A stretch of DNA of 64,000 nt. Origin: Alphaproteobacteria bacterium LSUCC0396. GTDB lineage: Bacteria; Pseudomonadota; Alphaproteobacteria; Puniceispirillales; Puniceispirillaceae. The stretch is from NCBI GenBank assembly GCA_041228345.1, contig CP166131.1, positions 248,001-312,000 on the forward strand. Direction: 5' to 3'. Every line of letters starts with the position of its first letter. Positions within the stretch are counted from its first letter, which is position 1. Shown in pieces: positions 42,450-52,494 of this stretch. The position numbers and the translations under genes were made by a program. The notes under the pieces were generated by a model. That model was not told the origin of the DNA, made no database searches, and saw only the letters and a list, made by a program, of their open reading frames with translations.

Positions 42450-44646
42450 CTATCTGACCTTTTTCTGTATGCGTCACTGCATGAATCGGAAATTTCAAAC
42501 AAACCAATGCACCGCCATTATCAGCATTGCCAAGATGCATTGTCCCGCTATGGTCTTCCATAATCTTGCTCACAATCGCAAGCCCCAGCCCTGTGCCCTT
42601 TTGCCGTGTTGTAACATAGGGCTCTATCAGCTTTTCAAAATCCATTTCGGGAAATCCCGGGCCATTATCGGTTAATATAATGGCGATCATATCATCTTCA
42701 CTTTGCAGCTTAATACGAATAGTTGGGGTGGCCGTGCGATGCTCGTCCAAACTGTCTTTCGCGTTCTGTAGCAAGTTGGTGAGCGCTTGGCGCACCAACC
42801 CCGCATCGCAGATCGTCGCATAGTCATTGTTTGCATCATCAATTTCGACATCAAGCGACAGGTCCCTAACGGCAAAAAGCGAAATTTGCCCATTTACAAT
42901 ACCGAGCAACGAATGGCGATCCATCTCGGGCTGGGGCATCCGCGCAAAGGCCGAAAACTCATCAACCATGCGGCCGATATCATCGACCTGGCGGGTGATA
43001 ATCTGCACATATTCCTCAAATTGGTCAGCCGCCTTTTTATCATCGGGACGGTATTTTTTCAGCAAGCGGTCAGAGGCCAGCTGAATTGGTGTTAAGGGGT
43101 TCTTGATTTCATGCGCGATGCGCCGCGCAATATCTGACCATGCCGCCTTGCGCTGTGCGCTTAAAAGGCCAGTAACATCGTCAAACGTAACGACATAGCC
43201 AATGACTCGCCCTTCGATCACCTCGCTGACAATCCGTGCACGCAGGATCAGCTGGCTGTTCTGGCGTTGCAATATAATCTGCTCTTCACCAAAACGCCGC
43301 CTTTTCTGATTGATAATTCCCAGCAATCCTTTGAATTCAGGAATGACGTCGACCAGCTTTTTCCCGATCAGCTCGGTGTCACTCTTGGTCAAAAGGCTTC
43401 GCGCCGTTGCATTTGGCAGCGTTACCTTGCCATCACGATCAAGACCGATGACCCCCGACGATACACCGCCAAGCACGGCCTCGGTAAATTCACGGCGTTG
43501 ATCAATCTGGGTGTTTGCTTGCACCAGCTGCTCGCGGCTGCGCGCTAGCTCGTCCAGCATCCGGTTAAATGCCGAGCCAAGCCGTGAAATCTCTTCGAGT
43601 TGCAAATCATCCGGTACACGTTGCGACAGGTTCCCCCCGCGCACCTGCTCGGCGACATGAATGACCGAGCCGAGCGGCCCGACAATCGCCGTTGCCAGAT
43701 TTAGACCAATCCACAATGACGCAATCAGGATCAACAGCAGGATAATGCCAAAAAGCACAGCAAAGCTAATTTGGAGGTCAAGCTGCTGGAATCCGAGCTG
43801 TTGATAATCTGATGCGGCAAGCCGGGTTTGATCCATGGCCAGCAGAACTTTTGAGTCAATAAACCGGCCAACCAGCAAATAGGCATCGACATAGCTGTTC
43901 AACTTTACCACAGCGCGCAATTTATTGGTTTCGTCAGCGCGCAAGATCACCACCTCGCCTTTCCGCGCTTGTTCAACCCAGCTGGATTCGAGATTGGCAA
44001 AGGTAATCGCAAACGCAAATTGTGATTTCGCAAGAACCTGTCCCGTCCCATCAAAGATGATCGCGTCGGCCATGTTCCGAAGCGCGGCCTGATCACTAAG
44101 ATACCGGCCCATCAAATTGCCCTTACCAACGAGGCGATAGGCCTCGCGGTTAATATCATTCGCCATCGTCAGCACTTCGCCCGAGATCGAGCGCGCATGT
44201 TCATCGAAATAGGATTCGGCAACCCGCACTGACTCATTAACTGCGGTCGAAATGCGCTCGGCAAACCAGCCACGCAATGAGTAATCAACAATAAATAACG
44301 CAAACAGCGTGACAATTACCGCTGGAAACGTCGTCACACCGCCAAACAGAACCGCCATGCGCCAATGCAGCTGATGCCCCGCAAGCCTTTGGCGCCGCTC
44401 TGACCAAAGCCGCCAGATTTGTCGCCCCACAAGCGTACCAAGCACCAACAGCGCCAGCGCATCAATCACAACCAGCCAAATAAGCGTATCCGTATCATTC
44501 GACAGGTAATCAACCCGGGTCAGGGCATAGGCGGTCACCGCCCCCATACCAAGCGTGAACAGGATCGAGATATAAGCCAGCCGATCTTCGCTGAACCACC
44601 CTTTTTCACCCAATTTTGATGCCCTTTGATTGTTTGATTTCAACAT
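42442..44646 (-). CDS. ntrY: Nitrogen regulation sensor kinase NtrY
   Basis: 734 aa membrane histidine kinase. Three N-terminal membrane helices with a large periplasmic loop to about residue 280, another helix (FAVLFGIILLLILIASLWIGL), HAMP, PAS, then HisKA with RRIAHEIKNPLTPIQLA and an ATPase domain with NLLQNAKDSL and DNGPGF/GTGLGLAIV. Linked to redox and nitrogen sensing in relatives. One base after the ntrC stop; overlaps ntrX. Confidence 0.95.
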   Translation of the reverse strand: MLKSNNQRASKLGEKGWFSEDRLAYISILFTLGMGAVTAYALTRVDYLSNDTDTLIWLVVIDALALLVLGTLVGRQIWRLWSERRQRLAGHQLHWRMAVLFGGVTTFPAVIVTLFALFIVDYSLRGWFAERISTAVNESVRVAESYFDEHARSISGEVLTMANDINREAYRLVGKGNLMGRYLSDQAALRNMADAIIFDGTGQVLAKSQFAFAITFANLESSWVEQARKGEVVILRADETNKLRAVVKLNSYVDAYLLVGRFIDSKVLLAMDQTRLAASDYQQLGFQQLDLQISFAVLFGIILLLILIASLWIGLNLATAIVGPLGSVIHVAEQVRGGNLSQRVPDDLQLEEISRLGSAFNRMLDELARSREQLVQANTQIDQRREFTEAVLGGVSSGVIGLDRDGKVTLPNATARSLLTKSDTELIGKKLVDVIPEFKGLLGIINQKRRRFGEEQIILQRQNSQLILRARIVSEVIEGRVIGYVVTFDDVTGLLSAQRKAAWSDIARRIAHEIKNPLTPIQLASDRLLKKYRPDDKKAADQFEEYVQIITRQVDDIGRMVDEFSAFARMPQPEMDRHSLLGIVNGQISLFAVRDLSLDVEIDDANNDYATICDAGLVRQALTNLLQNAKDSLDEHRTATPTIRIKLQSEDDMIAIILTDNGPGFPEMDFEKLIEPYVTTRQKGTGLGLAIVSKIMEDHSGTMHLGNADNGGALVCLKFPIHAVTHTEKGQIDG

Positions 44647-44647
44647 G

Positions 44648-46078
44648 TTAGCGACCTGCCTTAATGTTCAAATCTTTGATCTTTTTTCGCAAGGTATTGC
44701 GGTTCAGCCCCAAAATATCGGCCGCCCGAACCTGATTACCACGGGTTACCTCTAATGTTGCCAGAATCAGCGGATGCTCAACCTCGCGCAGGATCCGCCC
44801 ATAGAGGCCGGGCGCAGGCATGCCGCCTTTTAGCGCTTCAAAATAACGCTTTATGTGGGTCTCAACCGATTCTGACAGGCTTTCGCTATCATCGTTCATT
44901 TCAGCCTGACTTACCGGAAATTCACGTTCAACCGCGCTTGCATCAATGCTGCTATCGGCGTGCAGCACCAGCATTCGTCTGACCAGATTTTCCAGTTCGC
45001 GCACATTGCCCGGCCAATGCCATGATTTCAACGCACGTAATGCCTCTGGCGTAAAGGTTTTGGACGGCAGCCCTTCCTTTACTGCTTGTACCTGAAAATG
45101 ATTGACCAGCGGGCTAATATCCTCGATCCGTTCCCGCAATGGCGGCAGACGCAGCGGCACCACATTCAACCGGTAAAATAGATCCTCGCGAAACAGCCCC
45201 TGATGCATCAAATGATGCAAATTCTGGTTTGTCGCCGCGATAATCCGGATGTTGGTTTTGATCGGACGCTGGGCACCAACCGGCAGATATTCACCATCCT
45301 GCAAAACCCGTAATAGCCGGGTTTGGGCTTCGGGCGGCATATCGCCAACCTCGTCAAGAAACAGCGTGCCACCCTCGGCTTGAGCAAACCGGCCTTGATG
45401 ATGCTTTGTCGGCGTGCCAAGGCTGTCTTCACCGCGCCCAAACAAATCCACCTCAACCAGATCACGCGGGATTGCCGCAAGGTTAATTGCCACAAACGGC
45501 CCTGCGCGCCGACTGCCAAGATCATGCAAAGCGCGCGCAACCAGTTCCTTACCGGTTCCGCTTTCACCGGTCACAAGCACAGTCAGATCAGTACTTACAA
45601 CCCGCGCCATTGCCTTAAAAATATCCTGCATTGGGCGCGACCGACCGATTAACGGGCCGCCTTCCTCAATAGAATTTGTCTTGACCGCCGTCCGGCTTGG
45701 CGCGCCAATCGCCTCAACCGCACGCTGGGTAACTTCAATAAGATTGCGCAATTCGAACGGCTTGGGCAGATATTCAAACACGCCAACCTGCTGCGCCTTA
45801 ACCGCGGTTAGCAATGTCGACCGCGCACTCATCACAATCACTGGCAAGTCCGGCCGACGATCCTGAATACGGGGCAGTAAATCCAGCGCATCACCATCGG
45901 GCAGTGCCACATCAGTGATCAACACATCACCTTTGCCGGACTCGATTAGCTTCCACAAGCCGGCAGCTGTCCCGCTTGACTGCACCGCATAGCCCTGCCG
46001 CGCCAGCGCCTGCTGCACAACGAGCCTGACCGATTTATCATCTTCGGCGACCAGAACTATGGGCGGTTTTTCATTCAT
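44648..46078 (-). CDS. ntrC: Nitrogen regulation response regulator NtrC, GAFTGA replaced
   Basis: 476 aa: receiver (Asp56 in DVLITDVALPDGD), AAA+ domain with Walker A GESGTGKE (171-178) and Walker B GGTLFLDEVGD (236-246), Fis-type DNA-binding domain at the end (NQVRAADILGLNRNTLRKKI). At residues 218-223 the sequence is DSLGTP where enhancer-binding proteins have GAFTGA; the spacing to the flanking ELFG-like and QGRF motifs is otherwise unchanged. It therefore is not expected to activate sigma-54 RNA polymerase. Overlaps ntrB by ATGA. Confidence 0.96.
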   Translation of the reverse strand: MNEKPPIVLVAEDDKSVRLVVQQALARQGYAVQSSGTAAGLWKLIESGKGDVLITDVALPDGDALDLLPRIQDRRPDLPVIVMSARSTLLTAVKAQQVGVFEYLPKPFELRNLIEVTQRAVEAIGAPSRTAVKTNSIEEGGPLIGRSRPMQDIFKAMARVVSTDLTVLVTGESGTGKELVARALHDLGSRRAGPFVAINLAAIPRDLVEVDLFGRGEDSLGTPTKHHQGRFAQAEGGTLFLDEVGDMPPEAQTRLLRVLQDGEYLPVGAQRPIKTNIRIIAATNQNLHHLMHQGLFREDLFYRLNVVPLRLPPLRERIEDISPLVNHFQVQAVKEGLPSKTFTPEALRALKSWHWPGNVRELENLVRRMLVLHADSSIDASAVEREFPVSQAEMNDDSESLSESVETHIKRYFEALKGGMPAPGLYGRILREVEHPLILATLEVTRGNQVRAADILGLNRNTLRKKIKDLNIKAGR

Positions 46079-47316
46079 TTTGCCGCCTCTTTCTGTTTTG
46101 CTGCCGCTTTATGGGATTTTGACTTTGCCGCTGTTTGACCTTCCTCTGCCACTGGAAAATTCATCCGAAACACAGTCCCGCCGGGGGTCGTGTCAACCTC
46201 GATCATGCCGCCATGATCGGCAACCACACTCGCCACCATCGTCAGCCCAAGCCCACTGCCACCACTGCGACCCGAAACAAATGGATCAAAAATATGATTA
46301 CGGATGTCTTCTGGAATGCCCGGCCCATTGTCAATAATATCAACCTGAACTGGCACGTGCGACCCGCCATCACTGGCCGCCAATGACAGACGGCGACCGC
46401 GAGAATAGGATGTCTTTATGATTAATTCTGCATTTTTCTCAGTTGCTTCTGATGCGTTTTTAATAATATTTATAAACGATTGTATCAGCAAATCTCGATG
46501 ACCATTCACCAATGGCAATGACGGATCATACTGCCGGCGGATGACCAGATGCGCACCATAAGACGCCGCCGCCAGTCCAAGACAATGATCGAGGATTTCA
46601 TGGATATTTACCGGGCTTAAAACCAGCCGCGCCCCGCCGGCAAACCCTTCCATCCGGTCAAGCAGCGCCGCCACACGGTCACTTTCCTCGACAATCATTC
46701 TGCTTAACGCGCGATCTTCCTCGCCAAGGCTAGATTCCAAAAGCTGAGCCGCACCTTTAATGCCGGCAAGCGGGTTTTTCACCTCATGCGCCAGTAAGGC
46801 CGCCATTGCGGAAATTGACCGTGCAGCACCGCGAAATAGCGATTGCCCCCGCAATCGTTCGGCAAGCGCGCGTTCTTGTATCGACACCAACAGCCGTGGC
46901 GGCATTTCGCCAAATGGGGTGATTTGCACATTCACTAGCTTTAGCCCAAGTTTTGGCCCCGCAAGTTCCAGCCCCTGATCACCAACCGACACATGCTGAT
47001 CACGCGCCCGCTGCAACATTGAAAACAGGCTGGCATCGGTTGGGATAAATCCCTCAAGCGCCTGCCCAGCAAGGATCATCTGACTGGACTGAAAAAACAT
47101 CTCGGCAGCCTGATTGAGGTACAGAAAACGGTTTTGGGCATCCAGAACAAAAATCGGATTGGGCAAGCTTGCAAGAATTTGTGCCGCGTTGATGCCTGAC
47201 ATCTGCTCGGTATCGTGATCATAGCCCTGATCAGCATTATCGCCAAAACGCTGCATCCCAGCGCCGCCATGCTTGTCAGCCTCGGCCATCCCTGTTGATT
47301 TTGGCGGCACACGCAT
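46075..47316 (-). CDS. ntrB: Nitrogen regulation sensor kinase NtrB
   Basis: 413 aa soluble histidine kinase that phosphorylates NtrC, normally under PII control. PAS domain (ILASLPNPIFVLDAQNRFLYLNQAAEMFF), H-box LLAHEVKNPLAGIKGAAQLLE, and ATPase motifs SFINIIKNASEAT and DNGPGIPEDIRNHIFDPF. The last ~20 residues are an unusual Lys/Ala-rich tail. The ATG at 47316 overlaps the dusB stop (TGATG), so dusB-ntrB-ntrC are coupled, as in many proteobacteria. Confidence 0.95.
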   Translation of the reverse strand: MRVPPKSTGMAEADKHGGAGMQRFGDNADQGYDHDTEQMSGINAAQILASLPNPIFVLDAQNRFLYLNQAAEMFFQSSQMILAGQALEGFIPTDASLFSMLQRARDQHVSVGDQGLELAGPKLGLKLVNVQITPFGEMPPRLLVSIQERALAERLRGQSLFRGAARSISAMAALLAHEVKNPLAGIKGAAQLLESSLGEEDRALSRMIVEESDRVAALLDRMEGFAGGARLVLSPVNIHEILDHCLGLAAASYGAHLVIRRQYDPSLPLVNGHRDLLIQSFINIIKNASEATEKNAELIIKTSYSRGRRLSLAASDGGSHVPVQVDIIDNGPGIPEDIRNHIFDPFVSGRSGGSGLGLTMVASVVADHGGMIEVDTTPGGTVFRMNFPVAEEGQTAAKSKSHKAAAKQKEAAK

Positions 47317-48305
47317 CACGCTGCCACGTCGCTTGGGTCAAGTGTTGCAAAAAACTGATCAACCGCGGCAAATACCTGTGCCGCATCAGTGCTATTATTG
47401 GCGATGTCACGCAATTCGGCGGCACCGGGCAAGCCATGTGCATACCAGGCAATATGTTTGCGCGCCAAACGCATGGCGGCAGTTCCATAATGGCTGAGCA
47501 TATCATCCAAATGCGCCCGCATCAGCTGATGCCGCATCGCAATCGAGGGGGTCGCACGAACCGCCTTACCCGCGAGCAAATCACCGGCCTGCGCCAAAAG
47601 CCACGGCCTTCCCTGCGCGCCGCGGCCAATCATAACACCCGCCGCGCCGCTTTCAGCAACAGCGCGCCGCACCGTATCGAGACAGGTAATATCACCATTC
47701 GCCACAACCGGAATATCCACCCTATTCACAACATCAGCAATTTTTTCCCAATCCGCTGCACCATTATACATCTGGCAGCGGGTCCTGCCGTGAATTGCCA
47801 GCATTTTAATTCCGGTATCTTCAGCCATTTTTGCCAAAATTGGCGCGTTCAAACTATCATCATCCCAGCCAAGCCGCATTTTTAACGTGACCGGCACATC
47901 AACCGCATTGACGACTGCCGCCATGATCGCGCCAGCTAGATGCGGGTCGCGCATTAAGGCCGAACCAGATAATTTACCGGTAACCTTTTTCGCCGGACAG
48001 CCCATATTGATATCAATGAAAGTAGCGCCCAGATCAGCGCAGATTTTTGCAGCCTCGGCCATTACCAGCGGTTCCCAGCCTGCCAGCTGAATCGACAATG
48101 GCGCCTCAGACTTCGCCTCGGTCTTTAATTTCCGCATCTCGCTTCGCACATCACGCAGAACAGCTGCGCTTGCAATCATCTCGGTTACCACCAGACCGCC
48201 ACCACAACGGCGCACGGCACGGCGGAACGGCCAGTCAGTAACACCTGACATGGGCGCAAGAATGGCCGCGTGCGGCACAGCATATCCAGCGATGACTAGA
48301 GACAT
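47316..48305 (-). CDS. dusB: tRNA-dihydrouridine synthase
   Basis: FMN enzyme reducing uridine in the tRNA D-loop, 329 aa TIM barrel. The catalytic Cys is in INMGCPAKKVTGKLSGSALMRDP, with IHGRTRCQMYNGAADW and IPVVANGDI as FMN-binding strands. First gene of the dusB-ntrBC-ntrYX-trkA chain, in which every junction overlaps or is within a few bases. Confidence 0.95.
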   Translation of the reverse strand: MSLVIAGYAVPHAAILAPMSGVTDWPFRRAVRRCGGGLVVTEMIASAAVLRDVRSEMRKLKTEAKSEAPLSIQLAGWEPLVMAEAAKICADLGATFIDINMGCPAKKVTGKLSGSALMRDPHLAGAIMAAVVNAVDVPVTLKMRLGWDDDSLNAPILAKMAEDTGIKMLAIHGRTRCQMYNGAADWEKIADVVNRVDIPVVANGDITCLDTVRRAVAESGAAGVMIGRGAQGRPWLLAQAGDLLAGKAVRATPSIAMRHQLMRAHLDDMLSHYGTAAMRLARKHIAWYAHGLPGAAELRDIANNSTDAAQVFAAVDQFFATLDPSDVAA

Positions 48306-48564
48306 AAAAGACCCCGAAACAGACCCTACTAAACAATAATTTGACTAGACCTTCGAAAAACGCCTAAACAATAGGCAATTAATGCTCAAAAATCCATCAC
48401 TTAACTTTTATCGGCCGCTGTTCGCCCGCCGAGACTAGCCGCAAGCCGCCCCTTAGCGTGCTTGGACTGCAGTAACCGCGGCCCCAAACCCGGATTGGCC
48501 GTAATCACGGCGATGGAATATCCATTGGACAAAGCCGCGCACATTGGGGATAAGAGTGACTATC

Positions 48565-49977
48565 ATGCCACAGCATTCTAGAGCACGCCCCAAGCCCTCC
48601 GGCACCCCGCGATGCGCAGCGATTATTGTCGCAGCGGGATCAGGCGTGCGCGCTGCGGCGGCGCTTGGTCAGCGAAAAACCCCTGCCCCCGATTTGCCAA
48701 AACAATTCTGGCCGCTAGGGACAAAGCCGGTCATTGCGCATTCGCTGGATTATTTTGACGAACAGCCGAGCATTACCGCAATCATCATTGTCCTAGCAGA
48801 TTTTTTTATCGACAAAATGGCCGATCTTTTATCAACGGTAAAAACCCCGGTTCACATCGTTGGTGGCGGCGCCACACGGCAGGATTCAGTTCGTGCCGGC
48901 CTATGCAAACTTGCTGGCCTGCCAGATGCTGAGGGCATTGATTATGTGGCAATCCATGATGCCGCGCGCCCGCTTATCCCCCTTGGATTACTGGATCAAT
49001 TGATCGCCGCCACCAATATGACCAGCGCTGACGCCGTTGATGACAGCAAAATCATTGGCGCGGTTCCGATTCTGCCGATTGCCGATAGCGTCAAGACGGT
49101 AACGCCGGCATCCCCACCCCCCCAAGAATTGGCCGGCCGCCTTGTTACCGGCGGCATTGACCGCAGCTTGCTTGGCGCGGCACAGACGCCGCAATTATTT
49201 CGGCGTCAGGCCATCACTGATCTGCATAATGATTTCGCCGATAATGATGGATTTACCGATGATTGCAGCCTTGCCGAGGCAGCCGGGTTCCAGGTTATCG
49301 GAATCAGCGGTGCAAAACAGCTTATGAAGCTGACCGATGCCGATGATTTTGCTATGTTAACGCATCTTGCCAATGCGGTGATGACAGCGCCGAGGAGAGT
49401 GCAGACGGCGGATCAGGACATGACAACAGAAACACGCCTTGGCACCGGCTTTGATGTGCATAAATTCAGTGATGAAGCCGGACCGATATGGATTGCTGGT
49501 ATAAAGCTGGATAGTGATCGAAAAATGCTTGCACATTCCGATGGTGACGTTGGGCTGCACGCGCTATGCGATGCGATATTTGGCGCGCTTGCCGATGGCG
49601 ATATTGGCGCGCATTTCCCACCATCTGACCCGAAATGGAAAAATGCTGACAGCGCCAAATTTCTAAAATTTGCGGTTGACCGTGTTGCGGCCCGCGGCGG
49701 CAGCATTATTAACCTTGATCTGACGATTATATGTGAGGCACCGAAAATCGGCCCTCACCGTGATGCGATGCGCCAACGAATTGCCGAAATCTGCGGCCTG
49801 CCGATTGACCGCGTTGGCGTTAAAGCTACAACGTCTGAAGGGCTTGGCTTTACCGGCCGCGGCGAAGGCATCGCTGCTCAGGCGAGTGCCAGTATCGCCA
49901 TACCCGCAGCCCCTAAACCCACAGCATCTATCTCCGCAAGACCATCGGCGCCTGAGACATCAGGCACGGCCTCCTGA
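48565..49977 (+). CDS. ispDF: Bifunctional IspD/IspF (isoprenoid, MEP pathway)
   Basis: 470 aa fusion: IspD (2-C-methyl-D-erythritol 4-phosphate cytidylyltransferase) in the first ~240 residues with AAIIVAAGSG, IHDAARPL and DDCSLAE; IspF (cyclodiphosphate synthase) from about residue 285 with the metal-binding GTGFDVHKF, LAHSDGDVGLHALCDAI and GLGFTGRGEGIAA. Such fusions are common in alphaproteobacteria. ATG at 48565 preferred to a TTG upstream. The C-terminal ~30 residues are Ala/Pro/Ser-rich and not conserved. Its stop overlaps the pgpA start (TGATGA). Confidence 0.95.
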   Translation: MPQHSRARPKPSGTPRCAAIIVAAGSGVRAAAALGQRKTPAPDLPKQFWPLGTKPVIAHSLDYFDEQPSITAIIIVLADFFIDKMADLLSTVKTPVHIVGGGATRQDSVRAGLCKLAGLPDAEGIDYVAIHDAARPLIPLGLLDQLIAATNMTSADAVDDSKIIGAVPILPIADSVKTVTPASPPPQELAGRLVTGGIDRSLLGAAQTPQLFRRQAITDLHNDFADNDGFTDDCSLAEAAGFQVIGISGAKQLMKLTDADDFAMLTHLANAVMTAPRRVQTADQDMTTETRLGTGFDVHKFSDEAGPIWIAGIKLDSDRKMLAHSDGDVGLHALCDAIFGALADGDIGAHFPPSDPKWKNADSAKFLKFAVDRVAARGGSIINLDLTIICEAPKIGPHRDAMRQRIAEICGLPIDRVGVKATTSEGLGFTGRGEGIAAQASASIAIPAAPKPTASISARPSAPETSGTAS

Positions 49978-50456
49978 TGAAGATTAGCAGCGCACTTCTA
50001 CCACCGCTTGCCTATATCGCCACGCTGGGGCCGTTTGGACATATGCGACCTGCCCCGGGGACAATCGGCTCGGCCATTGGTATTTTTAGCGGCTATTTTT
50101 TGGCCAGCCATGGCACCGGACTGCTGGCGGCGGCAACATTGCTGGTGACGGCCATTGGTGTCTTTGCCGCCGATGCCTATAGCCAGCAGTCCGGCCGCAA
50201 AGACGCGCCCGAAGTCATTATAGATGAGGTGGCCGGCCAATGGCTTGCGCTGATTATTCTGCCGCTTGACCCGTGGTGGTTTGCTGCTGCGTTTATTCTG
50301 TTCCGATTTTTTGATATTACCAAGATAGGCCCCGTTGGCATGGCCGAATCCCTTGCAGGCGGGGTTGGTGTGATGGCCGATGATATTGTCGCTGGATTAC
50401 TGGCAGCAATCTGTCTCTGGGGGGCGGGACTATTACTCGTTGGAATTGCTATTTAA
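49977..50456 (+). CDS. pgpA: Phosphatidylglycerophosphatase A
   Basis: 159 aa membrane enzyme removing phosphate from phosphatidylglycerophosphate. The N-terminal PAPGTIGSAIG motif and the acidic DEVAGQWLAL motif are characteristic; three to four hydrophobic segments. Translationally coupled to ispDF. Confidence 0.93.
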   Translation: MKISSALLPPLAYIATLGPFGHMRPAPGTIGSAIGIFSGYFLASHGTGLLAAATLLVTAIGVFAADAYSQQSGRKDAPEVIIDEVAGQWLALIILPLDPWWFAAAFILFRFFDITKIGPVGMAESLAGGVGVMADDIVAGLLAAICLWGAGLLLVGIAI

Positions 50457-50476
50457 AGCAAATGTGAGGCACGATA

Positions 50477-50995
50477 ATGACAGCCGAAACAAACATGGCA
50501 ACAGCGGCAGATATGAGCCCAACCACGCTGGCAAAGGCGATCGTTGAGCGTGCGTGCAAGCAAAAAATCATCATTGTCCTTGCCGAGTCCTGCACCGGCG
50601 GCTTGATCGCATCTGCGCTGACCGACATTCCGGGATCATCGGCGGTGCTTGATCGTGGATTTGTGACCTATAGCAATGACGCAAAGATTGATCTTCTCGG
50701 CGTAAGCGATAAGACGCTTGCCGACCACGGCGCGGTATCAGCCGAAACTGCCATTGCCATGACCGCCGGCGCATTGACCGCAACCCCGCGTGCCGCACTG
50801 GCCGCATCGGTTACTGGTATCGCGGGGCCGGGTGGAGGCAGTCCGGACAAGCCTGTTGGGCTTGTGCATTTTAGCTGCCAGAGGCGCGGTAACGCGGCGC
50901 AGCATGAGAGGCATATCTTTACCGGAGACCGCGAAACAGTGCGCAAAAAAGCATTGCTTAACGCATTAACAATGATCTATAATGAATTGAAATAG
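50477..50995 (+). CDS. pncC: Nicotinamide-nucleotide amidohydrolase (CinA C-terminal type)
   Basis: 172 aa. Deamidates nicotinamide mononucleotide to nicotinate mononucleotide, recycling NAD. Contains the family's AESCTGGLIASALTDIPGSS, FVTYSNDAK and VTGIAGPGGGSPDKPVG. It is the stand-alone C-terminal domain; the N-terminal CinA domain is absent. 20 nt after pgpA on the same strand. Confidence 0.92.
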   Translation: MTAETNMATAADMSPTTLAKAIVERACKQKIIIVLAESCTGGLIASALTDIPGSSAVLDRGFVTYSNDAKIDLLGVSDKTLADHGAVSAETAIAMTAGALTATPRAALAASVTGIAGPGGGSPDKPVGLVHFSCQRRGNAAQHERHIFTGDRETVRKKALLNALTMIYNELK

Positions 50996-51009
50996 ATAAA
51001 TATTTTTAT

Positions 51010-51447
51010 TTATTTTTTACCGTATAAAGCATCGGCGCGGGTTTCGAACGCACGCACCATCCGCTTGACTGCCTCGGTAAACAAGGTTTCGATGACCGAC
51101 TGTAACAGCCGCGAATTAAATTCGAAATCAACATAGAAATCAATCTCGCACCCATCCGGATGATCAAGAAAGCGCCAATGATTGGTTAGGTGCTTAAATG
51201 GTCCTTCGGCATATTTTACGGTGATTTCCAATTTATCCGCATCAAGCTCTACATAAGAGGTAAAACGCTCACGGAACATATTAAAGCCAATGATCAAATC
51301 AGCGGTAAGCGCTTTGGGCGATTCATGCCTGATCCGCGACGCCAGACACCATGGCAAGAACTCGGGATAGTCGCGCACATTGGCAACTAGCGCATACAGA
51401 TCTTCAGGCCGATGACGGATCACCCGTTTTTCGCTGTGAACGGTCAT
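51010..51447 (-). CDS. ratA: Coenzyme Q-binding START-like protein (COQ10/RatA family)
   Basis: 145 aa from the ATG at 51447; the longer frame would overlap lipA and lacks similarity. SRPBCC/START-like fold with the family pattern EKRVIRHRPEDLYALVANVRDYPEFLPWC and FEFNSRLLQSVIETLF. Homologues bind ubiquinone (COQ10); the E. coli RatA name implies ribosome binding, which is less certain. Convergent with pncC, and downstream of lipA. Confidence 0.87.
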   Translation of the reverse strand: MTVHSEKRVIRHRPEDLYALVANVRDYPEFLPWCLASRIRHESPKALTADLIIGFNMFRERFTSYVELDADKLEITVKYAEGPFKHLTNHWRFLDHPDGCEIDFYVDFEFNSRLLQSVIETLFTEAVKRMVRAFETRADALYGKK

Positions 51448-51466
51448 AGTCTGCGAACTCCGATGA

Positions 51467-52420
51467 TTAAACGCCCTGATGCGCGGCGTTTCGCGCCGCC
51501 TGTAATGCGGCAAAATCGGCATCGGCATGATAGCTGGATCGTGTTAACGGCGTTGAAGACATCAGCAAGAACCCTTTACCAGCGCCCAATTTCGCGAATT
51601 GCGCAAATATCTCAGGCGTGACGAACCGATCAACTACCGCGTGTTTTGGCGTTGGCTGCAAATATTGACCAATCGTCATAAAATCAACATCGGCACTGCG
51701 CAGATCATCCATCAATTGCCCCACCTCGCCATCAGTTTCGCCAAGCCCGACCATGATGCCCGATTTGGTAAAGATTGTCGGGTCAAGCGATTTGACCCTT
51801 TGCAGGATCGACAGCGAATGAAAATACCGCGCACCGGGCCGGATTGACGGATAGAGGCGTGACACAGTTTCCATATTATGATTAAAGACATCAGGCTGCG
51901 CTGCGACAACGATCTCGACCGCGCCATCTTTACGCAGAAAATCGGGGGTCAGAACTTCGATGGTCGTTTCCGGTGACAAGCGGCGAATGGCCAGAATCGT
52001 CTCGGCAAAATGCTGCGCACCGCCATCATCCAGATCATCACGATCAACCGAGGTGATCACCACATGACGCAACCCCAGCTTTGCAACGGCCTTGCCGACA
52101 TTTTCCGGCTCATGCGGATCCAGCAAATCAGGCCGGCCAGTCGCCACATTACAAAAAGCACAGGCACGCGTGCAAACCGAACCCAAAATCATCATGGTGG
52201 CGTGTTTTTGCGCCCAGCATTCACCAATATTTGGACAGGCGGCCTCTTCGCAAACTGTTACCAGATTATGCTCGCGCATCAATGATCTGGTTTCAGCATA
52301 GGCCGCCGAAACAGGCGCCTTCACGCGCAACCATTCAGGTCGGCGAGGCTGCGGCCTATCCGGATTTTTTCGCTTTTCGGGGTGGCGCTCCGCCCCTTTG
52401 CTTGTGTTTACTTGCGGCAT
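51467..52420 (-). CDS. lipA: Lipoyl synthase
   Basis: Radical-SAM enzyme inserting two sulfurs into octanoyl groups on lipoyl domains. 317 aa. Auxiliary-cluster cysteines in [13 protein letters not shown] and SAM-cluster [10 protein letters not shown] are intact; the C-terminal RSSYHAD contains the third auxiliary ligand Ser (family RSSYxA). Placed right after the PDH genes that need lipoate, a typical order. Confidence 0.96.
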   Translation of the reverse strand: MPQVNTSKGAERHPEKRKNPDRPQPRRPEWLRVKAPVSAAYAETRSLMREHNLVTVCEEAACPNIGECWAQKHATMMILGSVCTRACAFCNVATGRPDLLDPHEPENVGKAVAKLGLRHVVITSVDRDDLDDGGAQHFAETILAIRRLSPETTIEVLTPDFLRKDGAVEIVVAAQPDVFNHNMETVSRLYPSIRPGARYFHSLSILQRVKSLDPTIFTKSGIMVGLGETDGEVGQLMDDLRSADVDFMTIGQYLQPTPKHAVVDRFVTPEIFAQFAKLGAGKGFLLMSSTPLTRSSYHADADFAALQAARNAAHQGV

Positions 52421-52494
52421 GATTTTTTCTTAGCAGACTCAACCCGGAAAGACCAACCGATTAACGGCGACGATGAAGGCTTTTGAAACGGCTG

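Noticed and set aside
42442-42675. Plus-strand frames opposite the ntr genes
   Set aside because: Shadows of well-supported genes on the other strand.
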